NCBI RefSeq assembly: GCF_017491605.1
Contig: NZ_JAFGYY010000014.1
Span: forward strand, 1-64,000
Source: Pseudomonas sp. 30_B
GTDB lineage: Bacteria > Pseudomonadota > Gammaproteobacteria > Pseudomonadales > Pseudomonadaceae
Direction: 5' to 3'
DNA length: 64,000 nucleotides
Part shown: positions 8,611 through 16,137 of the stretch, one piece after another
Numbering within the stretch: the first letter of the stretch is position 1
Layout: every line of letters starts with the position of its first letter
Translations under genes and position numbers: made by a program
Notes under the pieces: generated by a model
What the model was told of the DNA's origin: nothing
Databases searched by the model: none
The model's input: the letters and a program-made list of their open reading frames with translations, nothing else

Positions 8611-9060
8611 TTACGGGGCTTGCAGCTGTTCGCGCAGCTCCACCAATTCCTGTTGAAGTCGCTGGAGCTTTTCCAACGTTAGACGGCTGCTGGCGAGGAT
8701 GCAGCCCGGAATGCTCTCCGCCTGTCGGCGCAGCTCGCGGCCCTTGTCGGTCAGGCGCAGCTGCACCACGCGCTCGTCGGCCTGGCTGCGGGTGCGGGTG
8801 ATCAGGCCTTCGGCCTCCAGGCGCTTGAGCAGGGGGGTGAGGGAGCCGGGGTCGGTGAGCATTCGCGAGCTGATCTCACCGACGGTGATGCCGTCGCCCT
8901 CCCACAGCACCAGCATGGCGATGTATTGCGGATAGGTGAGTCCCAGCGCCTGCAGCAGCGGCTTGTAGACCTTGGTCATCTGCAGGGAGGTGGAATAGAG
9001 GGCGAAGCACAGCTGGTTGTCGAGCTTGAGGGCTTCGCAGGTAGGGTCTGGCTGGGCCAT
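8611..9060 (-). CDS. ohrR: MarR-family organic-hydroperoxide-sensing repressor OhrR
   Basis: A 149-residue winged-helix MarR protein. The sensor Cys18 lies in LDNQLCFALYSTS, with Tyr residues in KVY and TYPQY as in OhrR proteins. A C-terminal Cys120 suggests the two-cysteine sensing class, where oxidation links Cys18 to a distal cysteine and releases DNA. The DNA-binding wing is the DERVVQLRLTDKG segment. Same strand as ohr and directly upstream of it, with its own leader containing a TTGCGCATTAA motif, so autoregulation is likely. Confidence 0.93.
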   Translation of the reverse strand: MAQPDPTCEALKLDNQLCFALYSTSLQMTKVYKPLLQALGLTYPQYIAMLVLWEGDGITVGEISSRMLTDPGSLTPLLKRLEAEGLITRTRSQADERVVQLRLTDKGRELRRQAESIPGCILASSRLTLEKLQRLQQELVELREQLQAP

Positions 9061-9137
9061 CGCACATCTCCTGGATGAGTGCCGGGATAGAGAGCCTGGG
9101 TAGACGCCCTGGGAGAGCGTCCGGGATGAACAGGCAA

Positions 9138-9148
9138 TTGCGCATTAA
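9138..9148 (+). promoter_or_regulatory. TTGCGCATTAA motif upstream of ohrR
   Basis: Third copy of TTGYGCAYYAA, 78 bp before the ohrR start, matching the two copies in the ohr promoter. Likely an autoregulatory OhrR site. Confidence 0.4.
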
Positions 9149-9211
9149 TTTAGCGCGATGGCTATTTGTTGAACAGCGTCTCCTGGCTACGAGCGCCGCT
9201 CTGGCCTGCCG

Positions 9212-10063
9212 TCAGGCCTGGAAGCCTTCGACGATGTACTCCGCCAGCTTGTCGGTGACCGGCGTCATCTTCGCCCCCCGCAACAGCACGATGCTGGCGT
9301 TGGGCAGCTGCGGCAGCCCTTCTTCCTCGCCCAGGATGCGCAGGTTGCCAGTGAGCAGGCTGCGCAGTTGCGCGGTCACCGCAAGCCCCGCGCTGGCCAC
9401 GGCGAACAGGGCTGACAGGCTCGGGCTGCTGTAGGCAATGCGGTAATCCACTTCCATGGCTTCCAGCGCGTTGCAGGCCCAGGCGCGGCAGAAGCAGGCG
9501 GTGTTGAACATCGCCAGCGGCAGTGGGCGCTGGTCCTGCGGGCAGAAACTCTCGGCGGCCATCCAGACGAAGGGTTCCTGGCGCAGCAACTGGCCGATCT
9601 CGGTGCCAGGTTCGCGGGTCACGATGGACAGGTCCAGATCGTTGCGCAGCAGCAGTTGCGCCGAGGATTCGCAGTGCACTTCCACCTGGACCAGCGGATA
9701 GGCCTCGGCGAAGCGCGAGAGAATCTCCGGCAGGAAGCGCATCACGTAGTCATCCGGCGTGCCGATCTTCACCGCGCCGACCATGTGCGGCTGGCGGAAG
9801 GTATTGAACACCTCGCCCTGCAGGCGAAGGATGCGCCGGGCAAAGCCCAGCAGCACCTGGCCCTCCGGCGTCAGGCGCACCTGGCGTCCGTCGCGCTCGA
9901 ACAGTGCGCGCTCCAGTACGTCCTCTTCCAGGCGCTTCATCTGCATGCTCACCGCCGACTGGGTGCGGTTGACCACCTCGGCGGCGCGGGTGAAGCCGCC
10001 GTGATCGGCGATGGCGACAAAGGTGCGCAGCAGTTCGCTGTCGATACTCGGGAAGCTGCTCAT
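9212..10063 (-). CDS. LysR-family transcriptional regulator
   Basis: A 283-residue LTTR with an N-terminal winged helix-turn-helix (residues about 8-65, FTRAAEVVNRTQSAVSMQMK) and a periplasmic-binding-protein-like effector domain from about 90. The effector is unknown. It is divergent from a small DUF1127 gene across a 97-bp gap, a pairing seen often in Pseudomonas, and the gap contains a GAATGATTC palindrome plus ATCAATC / GATTGAT arms that could be its operator. The ATG at 10063 has only a weak ribosome binding site. Confidence 0.92.
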   Translation of the reverse strand: MSSFPSIDSELLRTFVAIADHGGFTRAAEVVNRTQSAVSMQMKRLEEDVLERALFERDGRQVRLTPEGQVLLGFARRILRLQGEVFNTFRQPHMVGAVKIGTPDDYVMRFLPEILSRFAEAYPLVQVEVHCESSAQLLLRNDLDLSIVTREPGTEIGQLLRQEPFVWMAAESFCPQDQRPLPLAMFNTACFCRAWACNALEAMEVDYRIAYSSPSLSALFAVASAGLAVTAQLRSLLTGNLRILGEEEGLPQLPNASIVLLRGAKMTPVTDKLAEYIVEGFQA

Positions 10064-10065
10064 TC

Positions 10066-10111
10066 ATCAATCTCCGAGATGGGTCGCATAAGAATGATTC
10101 GTTGGATTGAT
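10066..10111. promoter_or_regulatory. Candidate LysR operator between divergent genes
   Basis: Inverted arms ATCAATC (10066-10072) and GATTGAT (10105-10111) enclose the palindrome GAATGATTC (10092-10100). LTTR operators commonly lie between the regulator and its divergent target. Confidence 0.35.
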
Positions 10112-10160
10112 CTTAGCGCCGGCGCGAGACTGCATCCAGGCCCACACGGAGGGAATCACG

Positions 10161-10391
10161 ATGAAAGGTCAACTGGGTTTCGTATCGATGTCCTATCACA
10201 CCCACAAGACGCCGGCCGCACCGCTGTGGAAACGAGCCCTGCAGCGGTTGCTACAGTGGCAGGAGCTGGCCCGCCAGCGCCGCGTGCTGGCCAGCATGAG
10301 CGATGAGGCGCTCAAGGATATCGGCTTGAGCCGTGCCGATATCCAGGAGGAAATCGAGCGTCCGTTCTGGATCGATCACTTCAGGCGCTAA
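10161..10391 (+). CDS. DUF1127 small basic protein
   Basis: A 76-residue protein whose C-terminal half is a DUF1127 domain (WQELARQRRVLASMSDEALKDIGLSRADI), followed by the usual EEIERPFW tail. DUF1127 proteins in alpha-proteobacteria have been tied to phosphate, RNA turnover and stress adaptation; the role in Pseudomonas is unclear. GGAGGG at 10149-10154 sets the start at 10161. It is probably controlled by the divergent LysR regulator. Confidence 0.88.
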   Translation: MKGQLGFVSMSYHTHKTPAAPLWKRALQRLLQWQELARQRRVLASMSDEALKDIGLSRADIQEEIERPFWIDHFRR

Positions 10392-10398
10392 TCTGCAC

Positions 10399-10424
10399 GG
10401 GCGGCACGCGGGAGCGTGCCGCCC
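10399..10424 (+). terminator. Strong hairpin after the DUF1127 gene
   Basis: Perfect 11-bp stem GGGCGGCACGC / GCGTGCCGCCC with loop GGGA, 7 bp after the stop codon. There is no T-run after it, so termination would be weak or the hairpin may serve as an mRNA end protector. Confidence 0.5.
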
Positions 10425-10464
10425 GCCGTTGTACCGGACACATCACCTTGCCAGGGAATGCCCC

Positions 10465-10935
10465 ATGTCTTCGAACTACCATCTCGCCCAGGTCAATATC
10501 GCCAAGGCCCGCGCACCGCTGGATCACCCCGTGATGAAAGGCTTCGTCGATCAGCTGGATCACATCAACCGGCTGGCCGAGTCCAGCCCCGGGTTCGTCT
10601 GGCGCCTGCAGACCGACGAGGGCGATGCCACCGCCATTCGCGCCTTCGATGACCCGCTGATCATCGTCAACCTGTCGCTATGGGAGTCCGTCGAGGCGCT
10701 GCGCGAGTACGTCTATGGCGGTGAGCACCTGGCCGTGCTGCGCCAGAAGCGCGACTGGATGGAGAAGCTGCCGACGCCAAGCCTGGCGCTGTGGTGGCTG
10801 CCGGCGGGGGAGTTGCCCGACGTGCGCATGGCGCGGCGCAAGCTGGAGCTGTTGCAGGCACAGGGGGCGTCGCCGGAGGTGTTCACCTTTGCCCGGCCGT
10901 TCCCGATGCCCGGCCGCGTTGGCGAACCAGCTTGA
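10465..10935 (+). CDS. DUF3291 domain protein
   Basis: A 156-residue protein beginning MSSNYHLAQVNIAKARAPLD. The LAQVNIA opening, the FVWRLQ block and the LWWLPAG block are typical of DUF3291, a dimeric alpha/beta-barrel (ABM-like) fold of unknown function. It follows the DUF1127 gene by 73 bp, with a strong hairpin between them, and precedes the YcaQ-family gene by 60 bp. No signal peptide or membrane segment. Confidence 0.85.
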   Translation: MSSNYHLAQVNIAKARAPLDHPVMKGFVDQLDHINRLAESSPGFVWRLQTDEGDATAIRAFDDPLIIVNLSLWESVEALREYVYGGEHLAVLRQKRDWMEKLPTPSLALWWLPAGELPDVRMARRKLELLQAQGASPEVFTFARPFPMPGRVGEPA

Positions 10936-10995
10936 TGCGGTCAAGGCGCGTGTTTGGCGCTAGGCTCTAGGACTCTTCAGTCCTGGAATCCACCG

Positions 10996-12216
10996 ATGCC
11001 GATAGCCGACTCGCTGTCCCTCAGGCAGGCCCGCCGCCTGGCCCTGGCCGCCCAGGGCTTCACCCTGCGCAGGCCGAGTGGGGAGGTGCAGCGCCGCCAT
11101 GTGCGTGGCCTGCTGGAGCGCCTGGGTGTACTGCAGATCGACTCGGTGAATGCGCTGGTGCGCTCGCACTACCTGCCGTTGTTCTCGCGCCTGGGCAATT
11201 ACTCGCAAACCCTGCTGGAAGAAGCGGCCTGGAGCGCCGGGCGCCATCGGCGGTTGTTCGAGTACTGGGGCCATGAAGCCTCGCTCCTGCCACTGGAACT
11301 CTATCCGCTGATGCGCTGGCGCATGCGTCGCGCCGCCGAAGGTCGCGGCATCTATCAGCAGTTGGCGCGCTTCGGTCGAGAGCAGCAGCCGGTGATCCAG
11401 CGCGTGTTGAGCGCCGTGCGCGAGCAGGGCGCGCTGGGCGCCGGCAGCCTCACCACCCGCGAGGAACGCGCCGGCTCCTGGTGGGACTGGAGCGATGAAA
11501 AGCATGCGCTGGAATGGCTGTTCGCCGCAGGCGAGGTGACGGTGGCCGGACGCCGTGGCTTCGAGCGGCTGTACGACCTGCCGGAGCGGGTCCTGCCGTC
11601 CGCCGTCCTCGATCAACCCGACCTCGAGGAAGCCGAGGCACAGCGCCGGTTGCTGCTGCATTCGGCGCAGGCATTGGGCGTTGCCACCGAGAAGGACCTG
11701 CGCGATTACTTCCGCCTGGAGCCGGCCGACAGCAAGGCGCGCCTGGCCGAGCTGGTGGAGGCGGGCGACCTGATGGCGGTGCAGGTGCAGGGCTGGCAGG
11801 CGCCAGGTTACTGCCCGGCCGATGCGGTCATTCCGCGCAAGGTGCGCGCCAGCGCCTTGCTCTCGCCCTTCGATTCGCTGGTCTGGGAGCGCGCGCGCAC
11901 CGAGCGCCTGTTCGATTTCCGCTATCGTCTGGAGATCTACACGCCGCAGCACAAGCGCGTCTACGGCTACTACGTGCTGCCTTTCCTGTTCGACGAGCAC
12001 CTGGCGGCGCGGGTTGACCTGCGCTCCGATCGCGCGGCGGGAAAACTGGTGGTGCACGCCGTTCACGAGGAGGCGAAGGGGCCGGGCGAGGAGGGCTGGA
12101 TCGCACTGGCACGGCAGCTGGACGAGATGGCGAACTGGCTGGGGCTGGAGCGCGTGGAGGTGAACTGTCGGCGGCCGTCGGGCGTGCTGCTGCAAGGATT
12201 ACTGGCGAGAGTCTGA
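10996..12216 (+). CDS. YcaQ/AlkX-like winged-helix DNA glycosylase family protein
   Basis: A 406-residue protein of the HTH_42/YcaQ superfamily, whose studied members (AlkZ, YcaQ) unhook DNA interstrand crosslinks or excise bulky alkylated bases. The catalytic motif of this family is Q-hydrophobic-Q/D; here LQIDSVN shows Gln-Ile-Asp at about residues 49-51, which is the version reported for the YcaQ/AlkX branch. The segment LSPFDSLVWERART and the YGYYVLPFLFDEHL block are also family hallmarks. The ATG at 10996 was chosen over 10954 because of homology. It is convergent with the DAHP synthase gene. Confidence 0.88.
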   Translation: MPIADSLSLRQARRLALAAQGFTLRRPSGEVQRRHVRGLLERLGVLQIDSVNALVRSHYLPLFSRLGNYSQTLLEEAAWSAGRHRRLFEYWGHEASLLPLELYPLMRWRMRRAAEGRGIYQQLARFGREQQPVIQRVLSAVREQGALGAGSLTTREERAGSWWDWSDEKHALEWLFAAGEVTVAGRRGFERLYDLPERVLPSAVLDQPDLEEAEAQRRLLLHSAQALGVATEKDLRDYFRLEPADSKARLAELVEAGDLMAVQVQGWQAPGYCPADAVIPRKVRASALLSPFDSLVWERARTERLFDFRYRLEIYTPQHKRVYGYYVLPFLFDEHLAARVDLRSDRAAGKLVVHAVHEEAKGPGEEGWIALARQLDEMANWLGLERVEVNCRRPSGVLLQGLLARV

Positions 12217-12222
12217 AAGAAA

Positions 12223-12252
12223 GCGAGCCCCGCAAGGAGGCTCGCCGGGGCT
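12223..12252. terminator. Hairpin between convergent genes
   Basis: GCGAGCC / GGCTCGC can pair, and an alternative AGCCCCG / CGGGGCT pairing overlaps it. It sits between convergent stops at 12216 and 12253. No clear T-run, so weak evidence for termination. Confidence 0.4.
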
Positions 12253-13599
12253 TCAGCGACGTACCTGCTTCAGGGTTTCCGCAATCAGGAAGGCCAATTC
12301 CAGGGACTGGTCGGCATTCAGGCGCGGGTCGCAGTGGGTGTGATAGCGATCGCTCAGCCCGGCCTCGGTGATCGGGCGGGCGCCGCCAATGCATTCGGTG
12401 ACGTTCTGCCCGGTCATCTCGATGTGGATGCCGCCGGCGTAGCTGCCCTCGGCCTGGTGCACTTCGAAGAACTGCCGCACCTCGGTGAGCACGCGCGCGA
12501 AGTCGCGGGTCTTGTAGCCGCTGGAGGCCTTGATGGTGTTGCCGTGCATGGGGTCGGAGCTCCACAGCACCTGCTTGCCTTCGCGCTGCACGGTCTGGAT
12601 CAGGCGGGGCAGGCCGTCGCCGACCTTGTCGGCACCCATGCGCACGATGAGATTGAGGCGGCCGGGGTCGTTGTCCGGGTTGAGGATGTCGATCAGGCGG
12701 ATCAGCTCCTCGCTGTCCATGCTCGGGCCGACCTTCACGCCGATGGGGTTGCCGACGCCGCGCAGCATTTCCACATGGGCGCCGTCGAGCTGGCGGGTGC
12801 GGTCGCCGATCCACAGCATGTGCGCCGAGCAGTCGTACCAGTCGCCGGTCAGGCTGTCGCGGCGAATGAAGGCTTCCTCATAGTTCAGCAGCAGCGCTTC
12901 GTGGGCGGTGAAGAAGCTGGTTTCGCGCAGCTGCGGTGCGGTGTCCAGGCCGCAGGCGCGCATGAAGGCGAGGGTTTCGTCGATGCGGTCGGCGAGCTGC
13001 TGGTAGCGCTCGGACAGCGCCGAGTTGGCGATGAAGTCCAGGTTCCACTGGTGCACCTGGTGCAGGTCGGCGAAGCCGCCGCCGGCGAAGGCGCGCAACA
13101 GGTTCAGCGAGGCGGTGGACTGGTGGTAGGCCTGCAGCAGGCGCTCCGGGTCCGGCACGCGGCTTTTCTCGTCGAAGCCGATGCCGTTGACGATGTCGCC
13201 GCGGTAAGCGGGCAGGGTCACGCCGTCGAGGGTTTCCTCGCCGGAAGAACGCGGCTTGGCGAACTGGCCGGCCATGCGCCCGACCTTCACCACCGGGCAG
13301 CCGGCGGCGAAGGTCATCACCACGGCCATCTGCAGCAGCACCTTGAAGGTGTCGCGGATCTTCGCCGCCGAGAATTCGGCGAAGCTCTCGGCGCAGTCGC
13401 CGCCCTGCAGCAGGAAGGCGCGTCCGGCGGTGACCTCGGCGAACTGCCGGCGCAGCTCACGGGCCTCGCCGGCGAACACCAGCGGCGGGAAACCGGCCAG
13501 GGTGCGCTCGACGTCGCTCAGGCGCGCGGCGTCCGGGTAGACGGGTTGTTGCTGGATCGGCTTGCTTCTCCAGCTGTCGGGACTCCAGGGCAGGCTCAT
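12253..13599 (-). CDS. Class II 3-deoxy-D-arabino-heptulosonate 7-phosphate (DAHP) synthase
   Basis: A 448-residue plant/actinobacterial-type (AroA II) DAHP synthase, the first enzyme of the shikimate pathway, joining phosphoenolpyruvate and erythrose 4-phosphate. The metal ligand Cys69 is in the LQGGDCAESF block; KVGRMAGQFAKPRSS, DPMHGNT and the C-terminal YHTHCDPRLNADQ are conserved class II segments. Pseudomonads carry class II forms besides the AroFGH class I enzymes; short class II forms like this one are usually core biosynthetic while others sit in phenazine clusters. No phenazine genes are nearby, so a primary aromatic role is more likely. Confidence 0.95.
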   Translation of the reverse strand: MSLPWSPDSWRSKPIQQQPVYPDAARLSDVERTLAGFPPLVFAGEARELRRQFAEVTAGRAFLLQGGDCAESFAEFSAAKIRDTFKVLLQMAVVMTFAAGCPVVKVGRMAGQFAKPRSSGEETLDGVTLPAYRGDIVNGIGFDEKSRVPDPERLLQAYHQSTASLNLLRAFAGGGFADLHQVHQWNLDFIANSALSERYQQLADRIDETLAFMRACGLDTAPQLRETSFFTAHEALLLNYEEAFIRRDSLTGDWYDCSAHMLWIGDRTRQLDGAHVEMLRGVGNPIGVKVGPSMDSEELIRLIDILNPDNDPGRLNLIVRMGADKVGDGLPRLIQTVQREGKQVLWSSDPMHGNTIKASSGYKTRDFARVLTEVRQFFEVHQAEGSYAGGIHIEMTGQNVTECIGGARPITEAGLSDRYHTHCDPRLNADQSLELAFLIAETLKQVRR

Positions 13600-13641
13600 C
13601 GGTGGCTCGTTCGCGGCTATGGGCGGTGAGGGGCCATGGTA

Positions 13642-14982
13642 TCAGCTCGCCCCGTGCGCCGGCAGCGGTTGCAGCGGGGCGGTGCGCGGCAGGTCGCGGC
13701 GCAGCTCGGCGATGTGCTCGCGCACGCTGCGCCGATAGCTGGCCTTGTCCACGTAATGGGCCATGCGTTCCAGCGGCAGGTACCGGTAGCCGCCATCGAT
13801 GCGCTGTCCGGCGAGCATCCGTTTCAACTGGCGGAAGCGCTCGGCGGCCGGGTTGCCCGCCGCCAACTGGCGGATATACAGGGCGACCAGCTCGGCCTGC
13901 TCGGCGCGTCCCTGCCAGCCCAGGCCGGAGGCTTCGAGCATGCCGAGCACGAACAGGTCGTCGTACTGCGGGTGGAAGGCATTGAGGTAAAGCTGCGGGG
14001 CGGCGCAGTCCCGTGGCCAGTTGAGCAGCGCCCGGTCGATGAAGGGGTAGTCCAGGTGATAGCCGGTGGCGAGCAGGATCAGGTCGTAGTCCTGGCGCTC
14101 GCCATCGCTGAACACCACGCGCAGCCCTTCCAGGTTGCGCACGTCGCGGCGGGCGCGGATGTCGCCGTGGGCGAGGTGGTGCAGCACCAGCGAGTTCACC
14201 ACCGGATGCGATTCGTACAGGCGGTGGTCGGGATCGGGCAGGCCGTAGTCCGACGGGCGTCCGATCAGCAGGCGCAGCAGTGCCGCATCGAGCCGCTGCT
14301 TGAGCGGGCGCGGCAGGCGCACCCGGTTGCCGAAGGTGTCGATCGGCCGGCCCAGGCAGAACTTGGGCAGGAAGTGGTAGCCGCGGCGCACCGAGAGGTC
14401 CACCGAGCGTGCGCGGTGCACGGCGTCCACCGCGATGTCGCAGGCGGAGTTGCCGCAGCCGACGATCAGTACCCGCTTGCCTTCGAAGCAGTCGGCGCTG
14501 CGGTACTGGCTGGCGTGGAGGATTTCGCCGCTGAACTCGCCGGGCAGTTCCGGCCGGTTGGGCGTGTGCAGGGTGCCGTTGGCGATCAGCACGCCATCGA
14601 ACAGCCCTTCCTGCACTTCGCCGTTGCGCTCGCAGCGCAGCCGCCAGCCGCGCTCCTGGCGGAGCAGGGCGGTGACCCGGGTGTTGAAGCGGTAGTGCCG
14701 GTGCAGGCCGAACTGCCGTGCGTAGGCCTGGAGATAGCTCAGCACCTGGGTGTGATGCGGATAAGGGGGGACGTCCATGTCCATGGGGAAATCGTCGAAC
14801 TGAGTCGTGCCCTTGGAGGAAATCAGGTGGGCGGAGTGGTACAGGGTGCTGTGGGGGTTGTCGATGTCCCACAGGCCGCCAACGTCGCCGTGCAGTTCGA
14901 AACCGGTGAAGGGGATGCCGTACTTCTGCAGTTGGCGGGCGGCGGCGAGGCCGGCCGGACCCGCGCCGATAATGGCATACAT
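13642..14982 (-). CDS. Flavin-containing monooxygenase
   Basis: A 446-residue FMO/Baeyer-Villiger-type enzyme with an FAD Rossmann motif GAGPAG at 6-11, an NADPH Rossmann motif GCGNSA at 175-180, and the FxGxxxH signature FSGEILH at 150-156 followed by a Tyr. An ATGY motif (LLATGYHLDYPF) near residue 320 is also present. It adds one oxygen atom to a soft nucleophile (N or S) or a ketone; the substrate cannot be told from sequence. The start MYAIIGAGPAG at 14982 puts the Rossmann fold at the N-terminus, so the longer frame to 15060 is rejected. It runs divergently from the next gene. Confidence 0.93.
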   Translation of the reverse strand: MYAIIGAGPAGLAAARQLQKYGIPFTGFELHGDVGGLWDIDNPHSTLYHSAHLISSKGTTQFDDFPMDMDVPPYPHHTQVLSYLQAYARQFGLHRHYRFNTRVTALLRQERGWRLRCERNGEVQEGLFDGVLIANGTLHTPNRPELPGEFSGEILHASQYRSADCFEGKRVLIVGCGNSACDIAVDAVHRARSVDLSVRRGYHFLPKFCLGRPIDTFGNRVRLPRPLKQRLDAALLRLLIGRPSDYGLPDPDHRLYESHPVVNSLVLHHLAHGDIRARRDVRNLEGLRVVFSDGERQDYDLILLATGYHLDYPFIDRALLNWPRDCAAPQLYLNAFHPQYDDLFVLGMLEASGLGWQGRAEQAELVALYIRQLAAGNPAAERFRQLKRMLAGQRIDGGYRYLPLERMAHYVDKASYRRSVREHIAELRRDLPRTAPLQPLPAHGAS

Positions 14983-15175
14983 GCTCGGTTGTGCCTCTTG
15001 GGCTGTTATTCTTGCGGCTTTCGAGCCTGGCAGCCGGTTCCTGGCTGCTCGGCGATCCACGCCTGTTTTTGAAGGATTATCACGTGCTTCAGCCCTCGCA
15101 GTTCAATGGCAAACCGCGCCGTCTGTGCATCCTGGCGGACCGCAATGTCACAGTCGCCTTCCGGGGGGAGCGCGC

Positions 15176-15922
15176 ATGAGCGAGGAGCGCCTGATCGTCG
15201 AGGAGCGCGATGCCTTCGGCGTGATCCGGGTCGTGGAGAGCGGCGACTTCCGCTACTTGGAGTTCGGTGACGAGGTCGAGCAGAGCTGCGTGCTGATGCA
15301 GGACCCCAGCTGGCTGGAGTACGACTACTCGCGGGCCATGCTGCTCGGCGCGCTGTGCCACGCGAGTCCGCGTCGGGCCCTGTTCCTGGGCTTTGGTGCC
15401 GGCAGCTTGACCCAGGCCTGCCTGAAATACCTGCCGCTGGAAGAGGTGGAGGCCATCGAGCTGCGCCCATCGATTCCCCGGCTGGCCCGCGAGCACCTGG
15501 GGTTGGGCGATGATCCGCGCCTGAACCTGCGTGTCGGCGATGCGGTGGAGGAGCTGGAGGGCTGCGAACCGGCGGACCTGATCTTCCTCGACCTCTACAC
15601 CGATACCGGTCCCGCGCCGGCGCACATCGCCTGGGATTTCCTCGGCGCCTGCCGCGAGCGCCTGCGTCCCGGCGGCTGGCTGGTGATCAACCAGTGGAGC
15701 ACCGACGATGGCCGGCCGCTGGGGGCGGCGCTGTTGCGCGGGCGCTTCCATCGCCACTACTGGGAGTGCTCGGTGCCGGAGGGCAACGTGATCGTCTTCG
15801 TGCCCGCCGAACTGGACCAGGAGCTCGACCTGCGGGCGCTGAAGAGGCGCGTGGCGAGCCTCGAACCGAAGCTCGGTTACTCGCTGCGCGGCTACATCGA
15901 TTCGCTGTGCCCGGCGCAGTGA
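15176..15922 (+). CDS. Spermidine-synthase-like methyltransferase-fold protein
   Basis: A 248-residue protein with a class I Rossmann fold: the glycine motif LFLGFGAGSLTQ (70-80), acidic Glu95 in VEAIELRP, and DLIFLDLYTD (134-143). This looks like the SpeE family without the polyamine gate residues, so aminopropyl transfer is uncertain; many such proteins are annotated only as spermidine-synthase-like. No cognate SpeD is nearby. The start at 15176 (MSEERLIVEERD) follows GGGGGAGCGC. A MITE-like element begins 18 bp after its stop. Confidence 0.8.
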   Translation: MSEERLIVEERDAFGVIRVVESGDFRYLEFGDEVEQSCVLMQDPSWLEYDYSRAMLLGALCHASPRRALFLGFGAGSLTQACLKYLPLEEVEAIELRPSIPRLAREHLGLGDDPRLNLRVGDAVEELEGCEPADLIFLDLYTDTGPAPAHIAWDFLGACRERLRPGGWLVINQWSTDDGRPLGAALLRGRFHRHYWECSVPEGNVIVFVPAELDQELDLRALKRRVASLEPKLGYSLRGYIDSLCPAQ

Positions 15923-15940
15923 GCCGGGCAAGCGTTCTCA

Positions 15941-16137
15941 GAACCTGTTTACGATCTCGCGAGCTAGAGCAGAACAAGGCGCAACGACCAACGGGAGTAA
16001 CAGCCGAAGGCTGGCCCGAAGGGTGAGCGCCAGCGAATCAAACAGGCGAGGACACGGAGTTTACGAGCTGTAAATGAGCAGTCCGAGCCTGTTTTTAACG
16101 CAGTTATGCCGACGCGCAGCAGATCGTAAACAGGTTC
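15941..16137 (+). repeat. MITE-like dispersed repeat, copy 1 (long form)
   Basis: A 197-bp element bounded by inverted termini GAACCTGTTTACGATCT (left) and its complement (right), flanked on both sides by TCA, a possible 3-bp target duplication. The right TCA is the stop codon of the tpsB-like gene on the minus strand. The sequence recurs inverted at 57399-57538, where an internal stretch of about 57 bp (around 15986-16045 here) is absent. It has no coding capacity. Confidence 0.85.
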
